A stretch of 64,000 nt of DNA. Source: Prado023 sp963706875. GTDB taxonomy: Bacteria; Actinomycetota; Actinomycetes; S36-B12; CAIYMF01. This document shows positions 52,985 to 60,984 of the stretch, in pieces. The DNA lies in NCBI GenBank assembly GCA_963706875.1, contig CAVPNW010000019.1, positions 1 through 64,000 on the forward strand, written 5' to 3'. The notes beneath the pieces are model-generated. The model was not told the DNA's origin. It worked only from the letters and a program-made list of their open reading frames with translations, and ran no database searches. The number at the start of each line of letters is the position of its first letter. Position 1 is the first letter of the stretch. Made by a program: the position numbers and the translations under genes.

Positions 52985-54316
52985 GTGACGGACGCGGCGA
53001 CTGCCCGTGGCGCCTTCCACGTGATGTCCAAGCCCACCGGTGCGGTCTGCAACCTGGACTGCGAGTACTGCTTCTTCCTCTCCAAGGAGCAGCTGTACCC
53101 GAACAGCGAGTTCCGCATGACGCCGGAGGTCCACGAGGCCTACCTGGAGCAGCTCTTCGCCGCCCACCCTGCCGACGCAGAGGTGAGCGTCTCGTACCAG
53201 GGCGGCGAGCCGACCCTCATGGGCCTGGAGTTCTTCGCGCGCTCCGTGGAACTGGCCGCTCGCTATGCTGGGCCGGGGCAGCGCGTCCTGCACACGATCC
53301 AGACCAACGGCACCCTGCTCGACGACGCGTGGGGTGCGTTCCTGGCCCAGAACAAGTTCCTTGTCGGACTGTCGATCGACGGCCCTCGGGAGATGCACGA
53401 CGCCTACCGGGTCGACAAGGGGGGCAAGCCGACCTTCGACCGGGTCCTGCACGGATGGGAGGTCCTGCGCCGGCACGACGTCGAGTGGAACGCCCTGACG
53501 ACGGTCAACTCGGCGAACGCCGACCACGGCCTGGAGGTGTACCGGTTCCTGCGCGACGACCTGGGCGCCACCTTCATCCAGTTCATCCCGATCGTGGAGC
53601 GGATGACCCCGGACATGCTGCCCATGGCGGACTCCGGCTGGGGGGTGCGGGCCAAGGACCGGCCGCTGTACCGGCAGGCGGGTGACGCCGTCACGCACCG
53701 CAGCGTCACCGGGGAGCAGTACGGCCGGTTCCTCATCGACGTGTTCGAGGACTGGGCCCGCCACGATGTCGGTGACGTGTTCGTGCAGATGTTCGACACC
53801 TCCCTGGCGCACTGGCTGGGGATGGACCAGGTCGGGATCTGCGTGCATGCCAAGACCTGCGGGTCAGCGCTGGCCCTGGAGCACAACGGGGACCTGTACT
53901 CATGCGACCACTACGTCGAGCCCGACTACCTGCTGGGCAGCATCGCCGAGGGGCGCACGCTGCTCGAGCTCGTCAACTCGCCCGAGCAGACGGCCTTCGG
54001 CAATGCCAAGTTCGACACCCTTCCGCAGTACTGCCTGGACTGCGACGTGCGCTTCGCGTGCAACGGTGGCTGCCCGAAGGACCGGTTCGCGACCACCCCG
54101 GACGGTGAGCCGGGGCTGCACCACCTGTGCGCCGGGTACAAGGCGTTCTTCGGTCACGTCGATGCCCCGATGCGGCACATGGCCGGCCTGTTGCGCGCGG
54201 GGCAGGACGCGACCGGGCTGCGCGACTGGTACGCCGCCGCCGACTCGAAGCGCGGGCGCAACGACCCCTGCACCTGCGGGTCGGGGGCCAAGTGGAAGCG
54301 TTGCCACGGGGCATAG
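52985..54316 (+). CDS. Anaerobic-type sulfatase-maturating enzyme (radical SAM) with SEC-C tail
   Basis: 443 residues from a GTG. The radical-SAM cluster is CNLDCEYC (Cys22, Cys26, Cys29), followed by VSYQGGEPTLMGLEFF and IQTNGTLLDDAW as in anSME. The SPASM region has CVHAKTCGSALALEHNGDLYSCDHY and YCLDCDVRFACNGGCPKDRF for two more 4Fe-4S clusters. The C-terminus ends in a SEC-C zinc motif (RNDPCTCGSGAKWKRCHG). It converts the active-site Cys (or Ser) of sulfatases to formylglycine without oxygen. The target is very probably the Cys-type sulfatase at 56068-58974. Confidence 0.9.
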   Translation: MTDAATARGAFHVMSKPTGAVCNLDCEYCFFLSKEQLYPNSEFRMTPEVHEAYLEQLFAAHPADAEVSVSYQGGEPTLMGLEFFARSVELAARYAGPGQRVLHTIQTNGTLLDDAWGAFLAQNKFLVGLSIDGPREMHDAYRVDKGGKPTFDRVLHGWEVLRRHDVEWNALTTVNSANADHGLEVYRFLRDDLGATFIQFIPIVERMTPDMLPMADSGWGVRAKDRPLYRQAGDAVTHRSVTGEQYGRFLIDVFEDWARHDVGDVFVQMFDTSLAHWLGMDQVGICVHAKTCGSALALEHNGDLYSCDHYVEPDYLLGSIAEGRTLLELVNSPEQTAFGNAKFDTLPQYCLDCDVRFACNGGCPKDRFATTPDGEPGLHHLCAGYKAFFGHVDAPMRHMAGLLRAGQDATGLRDWYAAADSKRGRNDPCTCGSGAKWKRCHGA

Positions 54317-54324
54317 GCGCCGAG

Positions 54325-56007
54325 TCAGCGGCTCGCGCCCTGGTCGGCCTGGAACGCCGCGAGCCCTGCATCCATCGTCGAGTACGTGGTGACCTCGGAG
54401 TCCTCCCCGAGCACCTCGTACGTGGTGAGGGTGGCGATCAGGTCATCGTCGGCACGGACCAGCCCGACGTGGATGCCACGGGCGCTGAAGAACCCGGCGA
54501 GGTCCTTGAGCTGGATCCCGGCGGAGTAGTCGACGTCGGTGAGTGACGCGGCGTCGAGCAGGACCCAGCGGACCGGGTCGGGCGCCCCGTCCACGAGTGC
54601 CTTGACATCGTCGCAGAAGCGGCTGGCGTTGGCGTAGAACAGCTCGGCGTCGAACCGGAAGACGACCAGCCCCGGTGCACTCTGGGCGCCCGGCTCCGCG
54701 GCGAGGTAGGACGGGGTGCCGTCGGCGTCGCGGACGACCACGAAGTCCTTGGGGCTGTAGGCCCGGCGGATGATCTCGAGGATCGAGGCCACGATCGCCA
54801 GGATGATGCCCTGCTCGACACCGACCCCGAAGACGACGAAACCGGTGAGGCACGCGATGACGAACTCGCTGAACCGCTCGCGGTTGATCTTCTTCAGGCC
54901 CGGGACGTCGATCAGGCTGAAGCCGATCATGAACACGATGCCCGCCAGCGTCGCCTTGGGCATGTTCGTGAGCAGGCTGGTGAAGAACAGCGCGAACAGC
55001 AGGACGACGGCAGCCATGGTCATGTTGGCCACCTGGGTCCGACCACGCTGCTGGTCGAGGATCTGGGTCTTGGTCGGGCTGCCGTTCACGACGAAGGTGC
55101 CCGACAGGCCGGCTGAGAGACTCGCGCCCGACAGGCCGACGATGTCACGGTTCACGTCGACCCGGTCACCGTGCTTGGCCGCGAAGCTGCGAGAGGTCGC
55201 CGCGCTCTGGGCCACGATCAGCACGAAGCAGGAGAAGGCTGTGGGCAGGACCAGCCAGACGTCGCTGAGCGACAACCCCTGGGGCAGTCCGATCGGCGGT
55301 GCTCCGGAGGGCACCGCCCCGACGACCGCCACACCATCGGCCGTGGCGTCGATCACGGTCGAGATGATGATGCACAGCACCACCGCGACCAGCGCACCGG
55401 GGACCTTGGGGAGGAACTTGTCGAACAGGATGATCAGGCCCACCGTCAGGATGGAGAACCCGACCGTGGTGAGGTTCGCATCCGGGATGGACTGGATCAT
55501 CTCCCACTGCTGTTGGAACCAGTTGCCGCTGCCCTTGGGCACGCCGAGCATGTCGGGGATCTGCCCGGACAGGACCTGGATGCCGACGCCGGTCAGGAAG
55601 CCCACGAGGACCGACGTGCTCAGGAAGTCCCCGATGAACCCCAGCTTGAGCACCCGGGCGATCAGGAGCAGGCCTCCGACGACCAGCGCGGTGAGGCTGC
55701 CGTAGGCGACCCACTCCGATGAGTACGGGGTGAGTCCGGCCACCCCGAGCCCGGCGAGCCCGGCCGCCAGGACGGCGGCGGTGGCTGAGTCGGCACCCAC
55801 CACCAGCAGCTTGGAGGAGCCGAGCAGTGCGAACACCAGGGTCGGGAAGATAACCGTGTAGAGGCCCGTCTGGATCGGCGTCTGGGCGATGGAGGTGTAC
55901 CCCATGACCTCCGGGATCGCGACGGCCGCGAGCGTTATGCCCGCGATCACGTCGCGGCCCAGCCATGACTTGTCATAGCCACGCAACGCGACAGGTGTGA
56001 AATTCAT
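54325..56007 (-). CDS. SulP-family anion transporter with STAS domain
   Basis: 560 residues from the ATG at 56007. About 10-12 membrane helices with the SulP patterns AGITLAAVAIPEVMGYTSIA and LSAGLSGTFVVNGSPTKTQI, followed by a cytoplasmic STAS domain (about 440-550) with LLDAASLTDVDYSAGIQLKD. Transports sulfate or another anion, likely the sulfate freed by the neighbouring sulfatase. It lies 60 bases downstream of the sulfatase gene but has its own leaderless-type promoter. Confidence 0.9.
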   Translation of the reverse strand: MNFTPVALRGYDKSWLGRDVIAGITLAAVAIPEVMGYTSIAQTPIQTGLYTVIFPTLVFALLGSSKLLVVGADSATAAVLAAGLAGLGVAGLTPYSSEWVAYGSLTALVVGGLLLIARVLKLGFIGDFLSTSVLVGFLTGVGIQVLSGQIPDMLGVPKGSGNWFQQQWEMIQSIPDANLTTVGFSILTVGLIILFDKFLPKVPGALVAVVLCIIISTVIDATADGVAVVGAVPSGAPPIGLPQGLSLSDVWLVLPTAFSCFVLIVAQSAATSRSFAAKHGDRVDVNRDIVGLSGASLSAGLSGTFVVNGSPTKTQILDQQRGRTQVANMTMAAVVLLFALFFTSLLTNMPKATLAGIVFMIGFSLIDVPGLKKINRERFSEFVIACLTGFVVFGVGVEQGIILAIVASILEIIRRAYSPKDFVVVRDADGTPSYLAAEPGAQSAPGLVVFRFDAELFYANASRFCDDVKALVDGAPDPVRWVLLDAASLTDVDYSAGIQLKDLAGFFSARGIHVGLVRADDDLIATLTTYEVLGEDSEVTTYSTMDAGLAAFQADQGASR

Positions 56008-56013
56008 GGTCGC

Positions 56014-56019
56014 ACCCTA
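56014..56019 (-). promoter_or_regulatory. Leaderless -10 of the SulP gene
   Basis: On the minus strand TAGGGT stands 6 bases before the ATG, so the transcript would start at the start codon. It falls in the gap after the sulfatase stop and allows SulP expression independent of the sulfatase. Confidence 0.5.
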
Positions 56020-56067
56020 GTCACGCTCAGCCCGTCGAAGCCACGTCCACGCGTGGTGTCGAGCCAC

Positions 56068-58974
56068 TCAGCCGGCGGCCCCGTGGGCCATGCCGGCCTG
56101 CGCGGCCGTGCGATGCAGCTCCGACTGCTCGTCGATCGGGGCGGGCTTGAGGTCGAAGACAACTGTGCGGACTGTCCCGGTGAATGCGTATGGGGCCTTG
56201 TCCTTGTAGTCGAGGTCGACGACCAGGCCGTTGTCCCGGCTGATGTCCATGCCTCCGTAGCTGGAGAACGCGACCGGGACCGTGCGCGGGATCCGGCCCT
56301 GGCCGATCACCTGGCCGTTCGCCTCGAGCGTGACCCCACCACCGGTGCCCGGCTTGGCCTCGTCGGCCTCGAAGAGCATCCGCACCGACACGTCGCCGGT
56401 CGGCAGCGGCTGCGTCGCGGTCTGGCGGTAGGTCTCCACGCCCAGGAACGAGTAGGTGTGGTGCAGGAGGCCTGACTCGTCGACCCAGAGGGCGAAACCG
56501 CCGATGTGGTCGGCGTTGGCCACGATCACCCCCTCCACCCCGGTCTCGGGCACGTGCAGGTCGGCCTCGATCGCGTAGGAGCGTCCCTGGATCCTCGGGA
56601 CCATCCCGCGCTGGACGTTCTGCACGTCACCGTGGAAGGCGAACCGGGTGTTCGTGGGCAGCGGCGGCAGGATTCCGAAGAAGACGCTGAACGCACCGAG
56701 CAACGGCAGGACGCGGTTGCGCTCGGCCTCGGCCCACCACAGCTCCTGCAGCTCCGTGAGCTTCTCCGGATGCTCCGCCGCGATGTTCCTCGCCTGGGAG
56801 AAGTCGTCGGGCAGGTAGTAGAGCTCCCACGGGTCGGAGTCCGGGTTCCACCCGGATCCCGGTCCGAAGCGGGCCATGGTCTGCGGTGACATGTCCCACG
56901 GGGCCTTGTCCAGCCGGGAACAGGCCCACCAACCGTCGGCGTAGATCGCCCGGCTGCCCAGCATCTCGAAGTACTGCACCGTGTGCCGATCCGGGGCCGC
57001 CGGGGCGTCGAAGGTGTAGGCGAAGCTGGTGCCGTCCATGGGCTCCTGGGCGATCCCGTCGACGAACTTCGCCTCGGGGATGCCCACGACCTCCAGGATC
57101 GTCGGGCCGACGTCGACGCAGTGGGTGAACTGGGTCCGGACCGCAGCATCCGGGCTGATCCGCCTGGGCCACGAGATGGCCATCGGGTCGCGGGTGCCGC
57201 CCAGGTGGCTGGCCATCTGCTTGCCCCACTGGAACGGGGTGTTCATGGCATGCGCCCACGCCGCAGCGACGTGCGGGGCCGTCTCGATGCCACCGATCGC
57301 CTCGATGCCGCCGTACTCCTCGATCAGCTTCAGCTGCTGCTCCGCATCGAGGACCACGCCGTTGAGGAACGTCATCTCGTTGAACGACCCCGTGGTCGTG
57401 CCCTCCAGGCTGGCCCCGTTGTCACCCCAGATGTAGACCACCAGGGTGTTGTCCAGGTCGCCCATCTCCTCGATGGAGTCCAGCAGGCGGCCCACGTTCC
57501 AGTCGGCGTTCTCCTGGAAGCCGGCGTAGACCTCCATCTGGCGGATGTACAGCTCCTTCTCGGCGTCCGACAGTGAGTCCCACGCCGGGAACAGGTCCGG
57601 TCGCGCCGTGAGCTCGGTCTCCTCGGGCACCAGGCCGATCGCCTTCTGCCGGGCCAGGATCTGCTCGCGCAGGGCGTCCCAGCCCTCGTCGAACGTGCCC
57701 TTGTACCGGTCAGCCCATTCCTTGGCGACGTGGTGCGGGGCGTGCGCGCAGCCGGTCGAGTAGTACATCATCCACGGCTTCTCGGCGTCCTGGGCGCGCA
57801 CGGCGTGCAGCCACTCGACCGCCTTGTCGGTCAGGTCGTCGGGGAAGTAGTACTGCTGGCCGTCCCTGCCCTCGGGGACCCCGATGATGCCGTTGTCCTG
57901 GGTGATGATCGGGTCGTACTGGCCGGCGGCCCCGGAGAGGAAGCCCCACCAGTGGTCGAAGCCCCACGCCTGCGGCCACCGGTCGAACGGCCCGGCCGCG
58001 CCCTGCACATGGTCCGGGGTCAGGTGCCACTTGCCGAACCCGCCGGTGACGTACCCGTTCTCCTTGAGCACCCTCGGGAACGGCGCACAGCTGCGCGGCA
58101 CGGCGCCCGTGTACCCGGGGAACGGCCCCGGATACTCCACGATCGACCCCATCCCTGCCCGGTGGTGGTTGCGGCCCGTCAGCAGGGCGGCCCGCGTCGG
58201 CGAGCACACGGCAGTCACGTGGAACGCGTTGTACGTCAGCCCCATCTCCTGCACCCGAGTGAAGTTGGGGGTGCGCACCGGCCCACCGAACGAGTCGATC
58301 GACCCGAAGCCCGCATCATCGATGAGCACCACCAGGACGTTGGGGGCGCCCTCCGGCGGCTTGACCGGGGCGATGATCGACCAGTCAGCCACTGACTCGT
58401 CGATGCTGCGGCCCAGCACCCCTCCGAACGCGCGATCGGGGATCGGCAGCACCGTGCGGTCCGGGTTGAACTTCCCCATGGCCTCCCCGAGGGCTCGTTG
58501 GAGCTCCTCGATCCCCTTCTCGTCGGACTCGACCACGGACTTCAGCGGGGACCCCGGAAGGGACTGCTCGACAGCCAGGCGCTGCTCCGCAGGGAACACT
58601 CCGATGATCACGGCCGTGCCCGGCTTGAGCGCCTGGCTCACCTTGTCCTGGATCGCGGCGGTCACCTTGCTCCCGGCGAACTTCCCGACGACCCCACCTG
58701 CCGCGGCACCGACGGCGACCGAGGCCAGTAGCGGTGGTGCGAACAGGCCGACGAGCACGCCCACGCCACCGCCCCAGCCGGCGCCCTTGCGGCCCAGGTG
58801 GTTGCCCGTGTCGGCGACCACGACCTTCCCGTCGGCGTCCTTGGCGACCAGGATCATGCCCTGGCTGGTGATCTCCTTGGCGCGCACCCGGCCGGCCAGC
58901 CCGTCGAACTCCGACTGCGCTGCCGCCGGATCCGGGTACGCGGCGACGAGCAGCATCTGGGTTCCCTGGCTCAT
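56068..58974 (-). CDS. Arylsulfatase (Cys type) with N-terminal DUF1269-like glycine-zipper domain
   Basis: 968 residues from the ATG at 58974 (GAGGAGGACGCAC before it). Residues 1-155 resemble DUF1269: TQMLLVAAYPDPAAAQSEFD, VVVADTGNHLGRKGAGWGGG and a Gly/Ala-rich hydrophobic stretch (68-100) without a signal peptide. The sulfatase domain begins at about 210 with NVLVVLIDDAGFGSIDSFGG (metal Asp pair) and has the formylglycine motif CSPTR (Cys257-Arg261) and GRNHHRAGMG, GKWHLTPDHV and WGDNGASLEGTTTGS. The C-terminal 200 residues form the extra beta domain of large arylsulfatases. Located beside its maturase and a SulP carrier. Probably cytoplasmic or membrane-associated on the inner face. Confidence 0.9.
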   Translation of the reverse strand: MSQGTQMLLVAAYPDPAAAQSEFDGLAGRVRAKEITSQGMILVAKDADGKVVVADTGNHLGRKGAGWGGGVGVLVGLFAPPLLASVAVGAAAGGVVGKFAGSKVTAAIQDKVSQALKPGTAVIIGVFPAEQRLAVEQSLPGSPLKSVVESDEKGIEELQRALGEAMGKFNPDRTVLPIPDRAFGGVLGRSIDESVADWSIIAPVKPPEGAPNVLVVLIDDAGFGSIDSFGGPVRTPNFTRVQEMGLTYNAFHVTAVCSPTRAALLTGRNHHRAGMGSIVEYPGPFPGYTGAVPRSCAPFPRVLKENGYVTGGFGKWHLTPDHVQGAAGPFDRWPQAWGFDHWWGFLSGAAGQYDPIITQDNGIIGVPEGRDGQQYYFPDDLTDKAVEWLHAVRAQDAEKPWMMYYSTGCAHAPHHVAKEWADRYKGTFDEGWDALREQILARQKAIGLVPEETELTARPDLFPAWDSLSDAEKELYIRQMEVYAGFQENADWNVGRLLDSIEEMGDLDNTLVVYIWGDNGASLEGTTTGSFNEMTFLNGVVLDAEQQLKLIEEYGGIEAIGGIETAPHVAAAWAHAMNTPFQWGKQMASHLGGTRDPMAISWPRRISPDAAVRTQFTHCVDVGPTILEVVGIPEAKFVDGIAQEPMDGTSFAYTFDAPAAPDRHTVQYFEMLGSRAIYADGWWACSRLDKAPWDMSPQTMARFGPGSGWNPDSDPWELYYLPDDFSQARNIAAEHPEKLTELQELWWAEAERNRVLPLLGAFSVFFGILPPLPTNTRFAFHGDVQNVQRGMVPRIQGRSYAIEADLHVPETGVEGVIVANADHIGGFALWVDESGLLHHTYSFLGVETYRQTATQPLPTGDVSVRMLFEADEAKPGTGGGVTLEANGQVIGQGRIPRTVPVAFSSYGGMDISRDNGLVVDLDYKDKAPYAFTGTVRTVVFDLKPAPIDEQSELHRTAAQAGMAHGAAG

Positions 58975-58995
58975 GTGCGTCCTCCTCGGGTCGAA

Positions 58996-59036
58996 GGTCT
59001 CCACCATATCGACCGCTGCGACCAGATGGCAGGGCG
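58996..59036 (-). promoter_or_regulatory. Promoter of the arylsulfatase gene, shared with the maturase
   Basis: On the minus strand: CGCCCTGCCATCTGGTCG, then GTCGATATGGTGG. It matches the maturase promoter block in about 35 of 41 positions. TATGGT is the -10. The block translates in frame with the sulfatase gene but out of frame with the maturase gene, so its conservation is at DNA level. Confidence 0.65.
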
Positions 59037-59079
59037 TCGGGTCAACGTTCACCGGGAGGACAGGTGACGGCCCTGCGGG

Positions 59080-59994
59080 TCAGCCGGCGCTGCACCACTC
59101 CCCTGGGGTGTGCACCGTGTGCACCACGCGCAGCTCGGCCTCGACATCCTCGGAGACGACGGGTCGCAGGTCCGGCGCGATGCGCCAGTCGAACTGCTCG
59201 TCGGGGCCGACCCACCGCGCCCGCTCGGCGAGGGCGAGTGGAACCAGCCGCAGGCGCGCGTCCATCCATTCCGGCGTCCACGGCCCGTCCTCGAGGATCG
59301 ACTGGGCCGCCCGGAACTCGAAGTAGATCGTGCGGCGCAGCGCATTGCCCGAGGCTGGAGGTGAGCCGTGCACGATCATGTCGTCGTGCACGAGCACATC
59401 GCCTGCCTCGAGCTCGACCTCGATCGCCCCGGGCAGCTCCCAGCCGTAGGTCTCGGCCAGCGCGCACGCGTCGGTGCGCCGCACCTGCGACCCGGGGATC
59501 ACGTGCAGCGCACCGGCACCGCGCCGTGAGTCATCGAGGTAGACATCGACGTTGAAGAGCCGGTGACGCCGCGCGTGCACGGCGTCCTGGTGCCACGGCA
59601 CGGGGGCGCCATCTCCGGCTGACTTCATCACCATCGACTCGTACGTGGGCACGAAGTCGGGGCCCGCGAGGCTCTCGGCGATCCCGAGCACCGCACGCGA
59701 GCCGAGGAGCTCGAGCGAGGCCGGCTCGCCCTTGCCGTGGATGTAGTCGACGCGCCACATCACCTTCCCGGCGGCCCGGTCGGCGAAGAGCCAGTCGCTC
59801 ACCGGCTGCGGGCCCAGGGCGGCCCCGTCGGCCATCCACCGCTCGGACGCGGTCCGCAGCCGGGCGAGCAGGTCGGGGTCGATGCGCCCCTTGAGCACGA
59901 GGTAGCCATCGCGGTCGAACTGCGCGACCTGCTCGGGCGTGAGCAGCCCCCGGTCGAGATCCATCGGGCGCGTGGCAGGCGTGGTCTGGGTCAT
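59080..59994 (-). CDS. Phytanoyl-CoA dioxygenase (PhyH) family Fe(II)/2-oxoglutarate oxygenase
   Basis: 304 residues from the ATG at 59994. The double-stranded beta-helix has the iron triad His135-x-Asp137 (PVPWHQDAVH) and His209 (MIVHGSPPASGN) with the 2-oxoglutarate Arg220/221. LTPEQVAQFDRDGYLVLKG is the family's start. It hydroxylates a small organic substrate; the sulfatase neighbourhood raises an alkyl-sulfate or sulfonate substrate as a possibility only. Divergent to an AraC regulator. Confidence 0.88.
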   Translation of the reverse strand: MTQTTPATRPMDLDRGLLTPEQVAQFDRDGYLVLKGRIDPDLLARLRTASERWMADGAALGPQPVSDWLFADRAAGKVMWRVDYIHGKGEPASLELLGSRAVLGIAESLAGPDFVPTYESMVMKSAGDGAPVPWHQDAVHARRHRLFNVDVYLDDSRRGAGALHVIPGSQVRRTDACALAETYGWELPGAIEVELEAGDVLVHDDMIVHGSPPASGNALRRTIYFEFRAAQSILEDGPWTPEWMDARLRLVPLALAERARWVGPDEQFDWRIAPDLRPVVSEDVEAELRVVHTVHTPGEWCSAG

Positions 59995-60065
59995 GTTCAC
60001 GAGACTAAGGGCGATGTATCCCGGCATACTTCCCCCATGGCGGCCAATCCTTCCCGGATCCTCGC

Positions 60066-60860
60066 GTGACGGCGCTCGCACCGCTGCACCAGGTCTTCGG
60101 CCTGGCCTGTGGCCTGTCCCTGGTGCCCGCAATGGCGCGCGCCCACCGGCACGACGACGTCGAGCTCGTCCTGCCGCGTGGTGGCACAGCGGTGCTGGAG
60201 CATGCCGGCGGACGCCACCTCCTGACCGACGGAGTGTGCGCTGTGTTCTGGGCCGGGCTCCCCCATCGAGTGGCAGACCACGACGACGACGTGACCGTGG
60301 CCTGGCTGACGGTGCCCCTCGTCGAGGTGCTCACCTGGCCGCTGCCCGCACCGTTCACCGGCGGCATGCTGCGCGGGGGCCTGTCGACCTTCGACGCCCC
60401 GCCGCTGCTCGAAGCGAGCATGGACTCCTGGCAGCGCGACATCGGGGCCTCCCCTGCGCTCACCCAGGCCGTCCGCCTCGAGGCCCAGGCCTGCCTGGTG
60501 CGCGCTGCGACACTGAGCAACGCGAGCGCACCAACACGCTCCCACTCCCCCGCCACTGAGATGGCGTCCCACGTCTCGATGCACTTCCGCGAGCCACTGG
60601 CCGTGGCCGACGTCGCCGCAGCCGTGCACCTGCACCCCAGCACGGCGGCCGCGGTGTTCCGCCGGGAGATGGGCGTGACGATCGGCGAGTACCTCGCGCA
60701 GTGCCGGGTTGCCGAGGCGCAACGCCTGCTCATCTCGACCGACGCGAACACGGGCGAGATCGCGCTGCGCGCCGGGTTCGGGTCGACCAGCCGTTTCTAC
60801 GAGCGGTTCGTGCGCGACACCGGCCATCCACCTGCGGCCTACCGCCGGGCGATGCGCTGA
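60066..60860 (+). CDS. AraC-family transcriptional regulator
   Basis: 264 residues from a GTG. The N-terminal cupin-like sensor (HRHDDVELVLPRGGTAVLEH) is followed by two C-terminal helix-turn-helices (ADVAAAVHLHPSTAAAVFRR and TGEIALRAGFGSTSRFYERF). It is 71 bases from the divergent dioxygenase gene and most likely controls it. ATGTATCCCGGCATAC at 60014 is a candidate promoter or operator in the gap. Confidence 0.87.
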   Translation: MTALAPLHQVFGLACGLSLVPAMARAHRHDDVELVLPRGGTAVLEHAGGRHLLTDGVCAVFWAGLPHRVADHDDDVTVAWLTVPLVEVLTWPLPAPFTGGMLRGGLSTFDAPPLLEASMDSWQRDIGASPALTQAVRLEAQACLVRAATLSNASAPTRSHSPATEMASHVSMHFREPLAVADVAAAVHLHPSTAAAVFRREMGVTIGEYLAQCRVAEAQRLLISTDANTGEIALRAGFGSTSRFYERFVRDTGHPPAAYRRAMR

Positions 60861-60984
60861 GGGCGACCCCGAACACGTTCGACCATGCCCCAGCTCCGCT
60901 CCTGCACGTTCGTGCATCGTTCTGGCACATGCGCGCAGGCGAGGTCGATGATGGAGTCACAAGGCCGAGCTGAGGAGCCCACCG

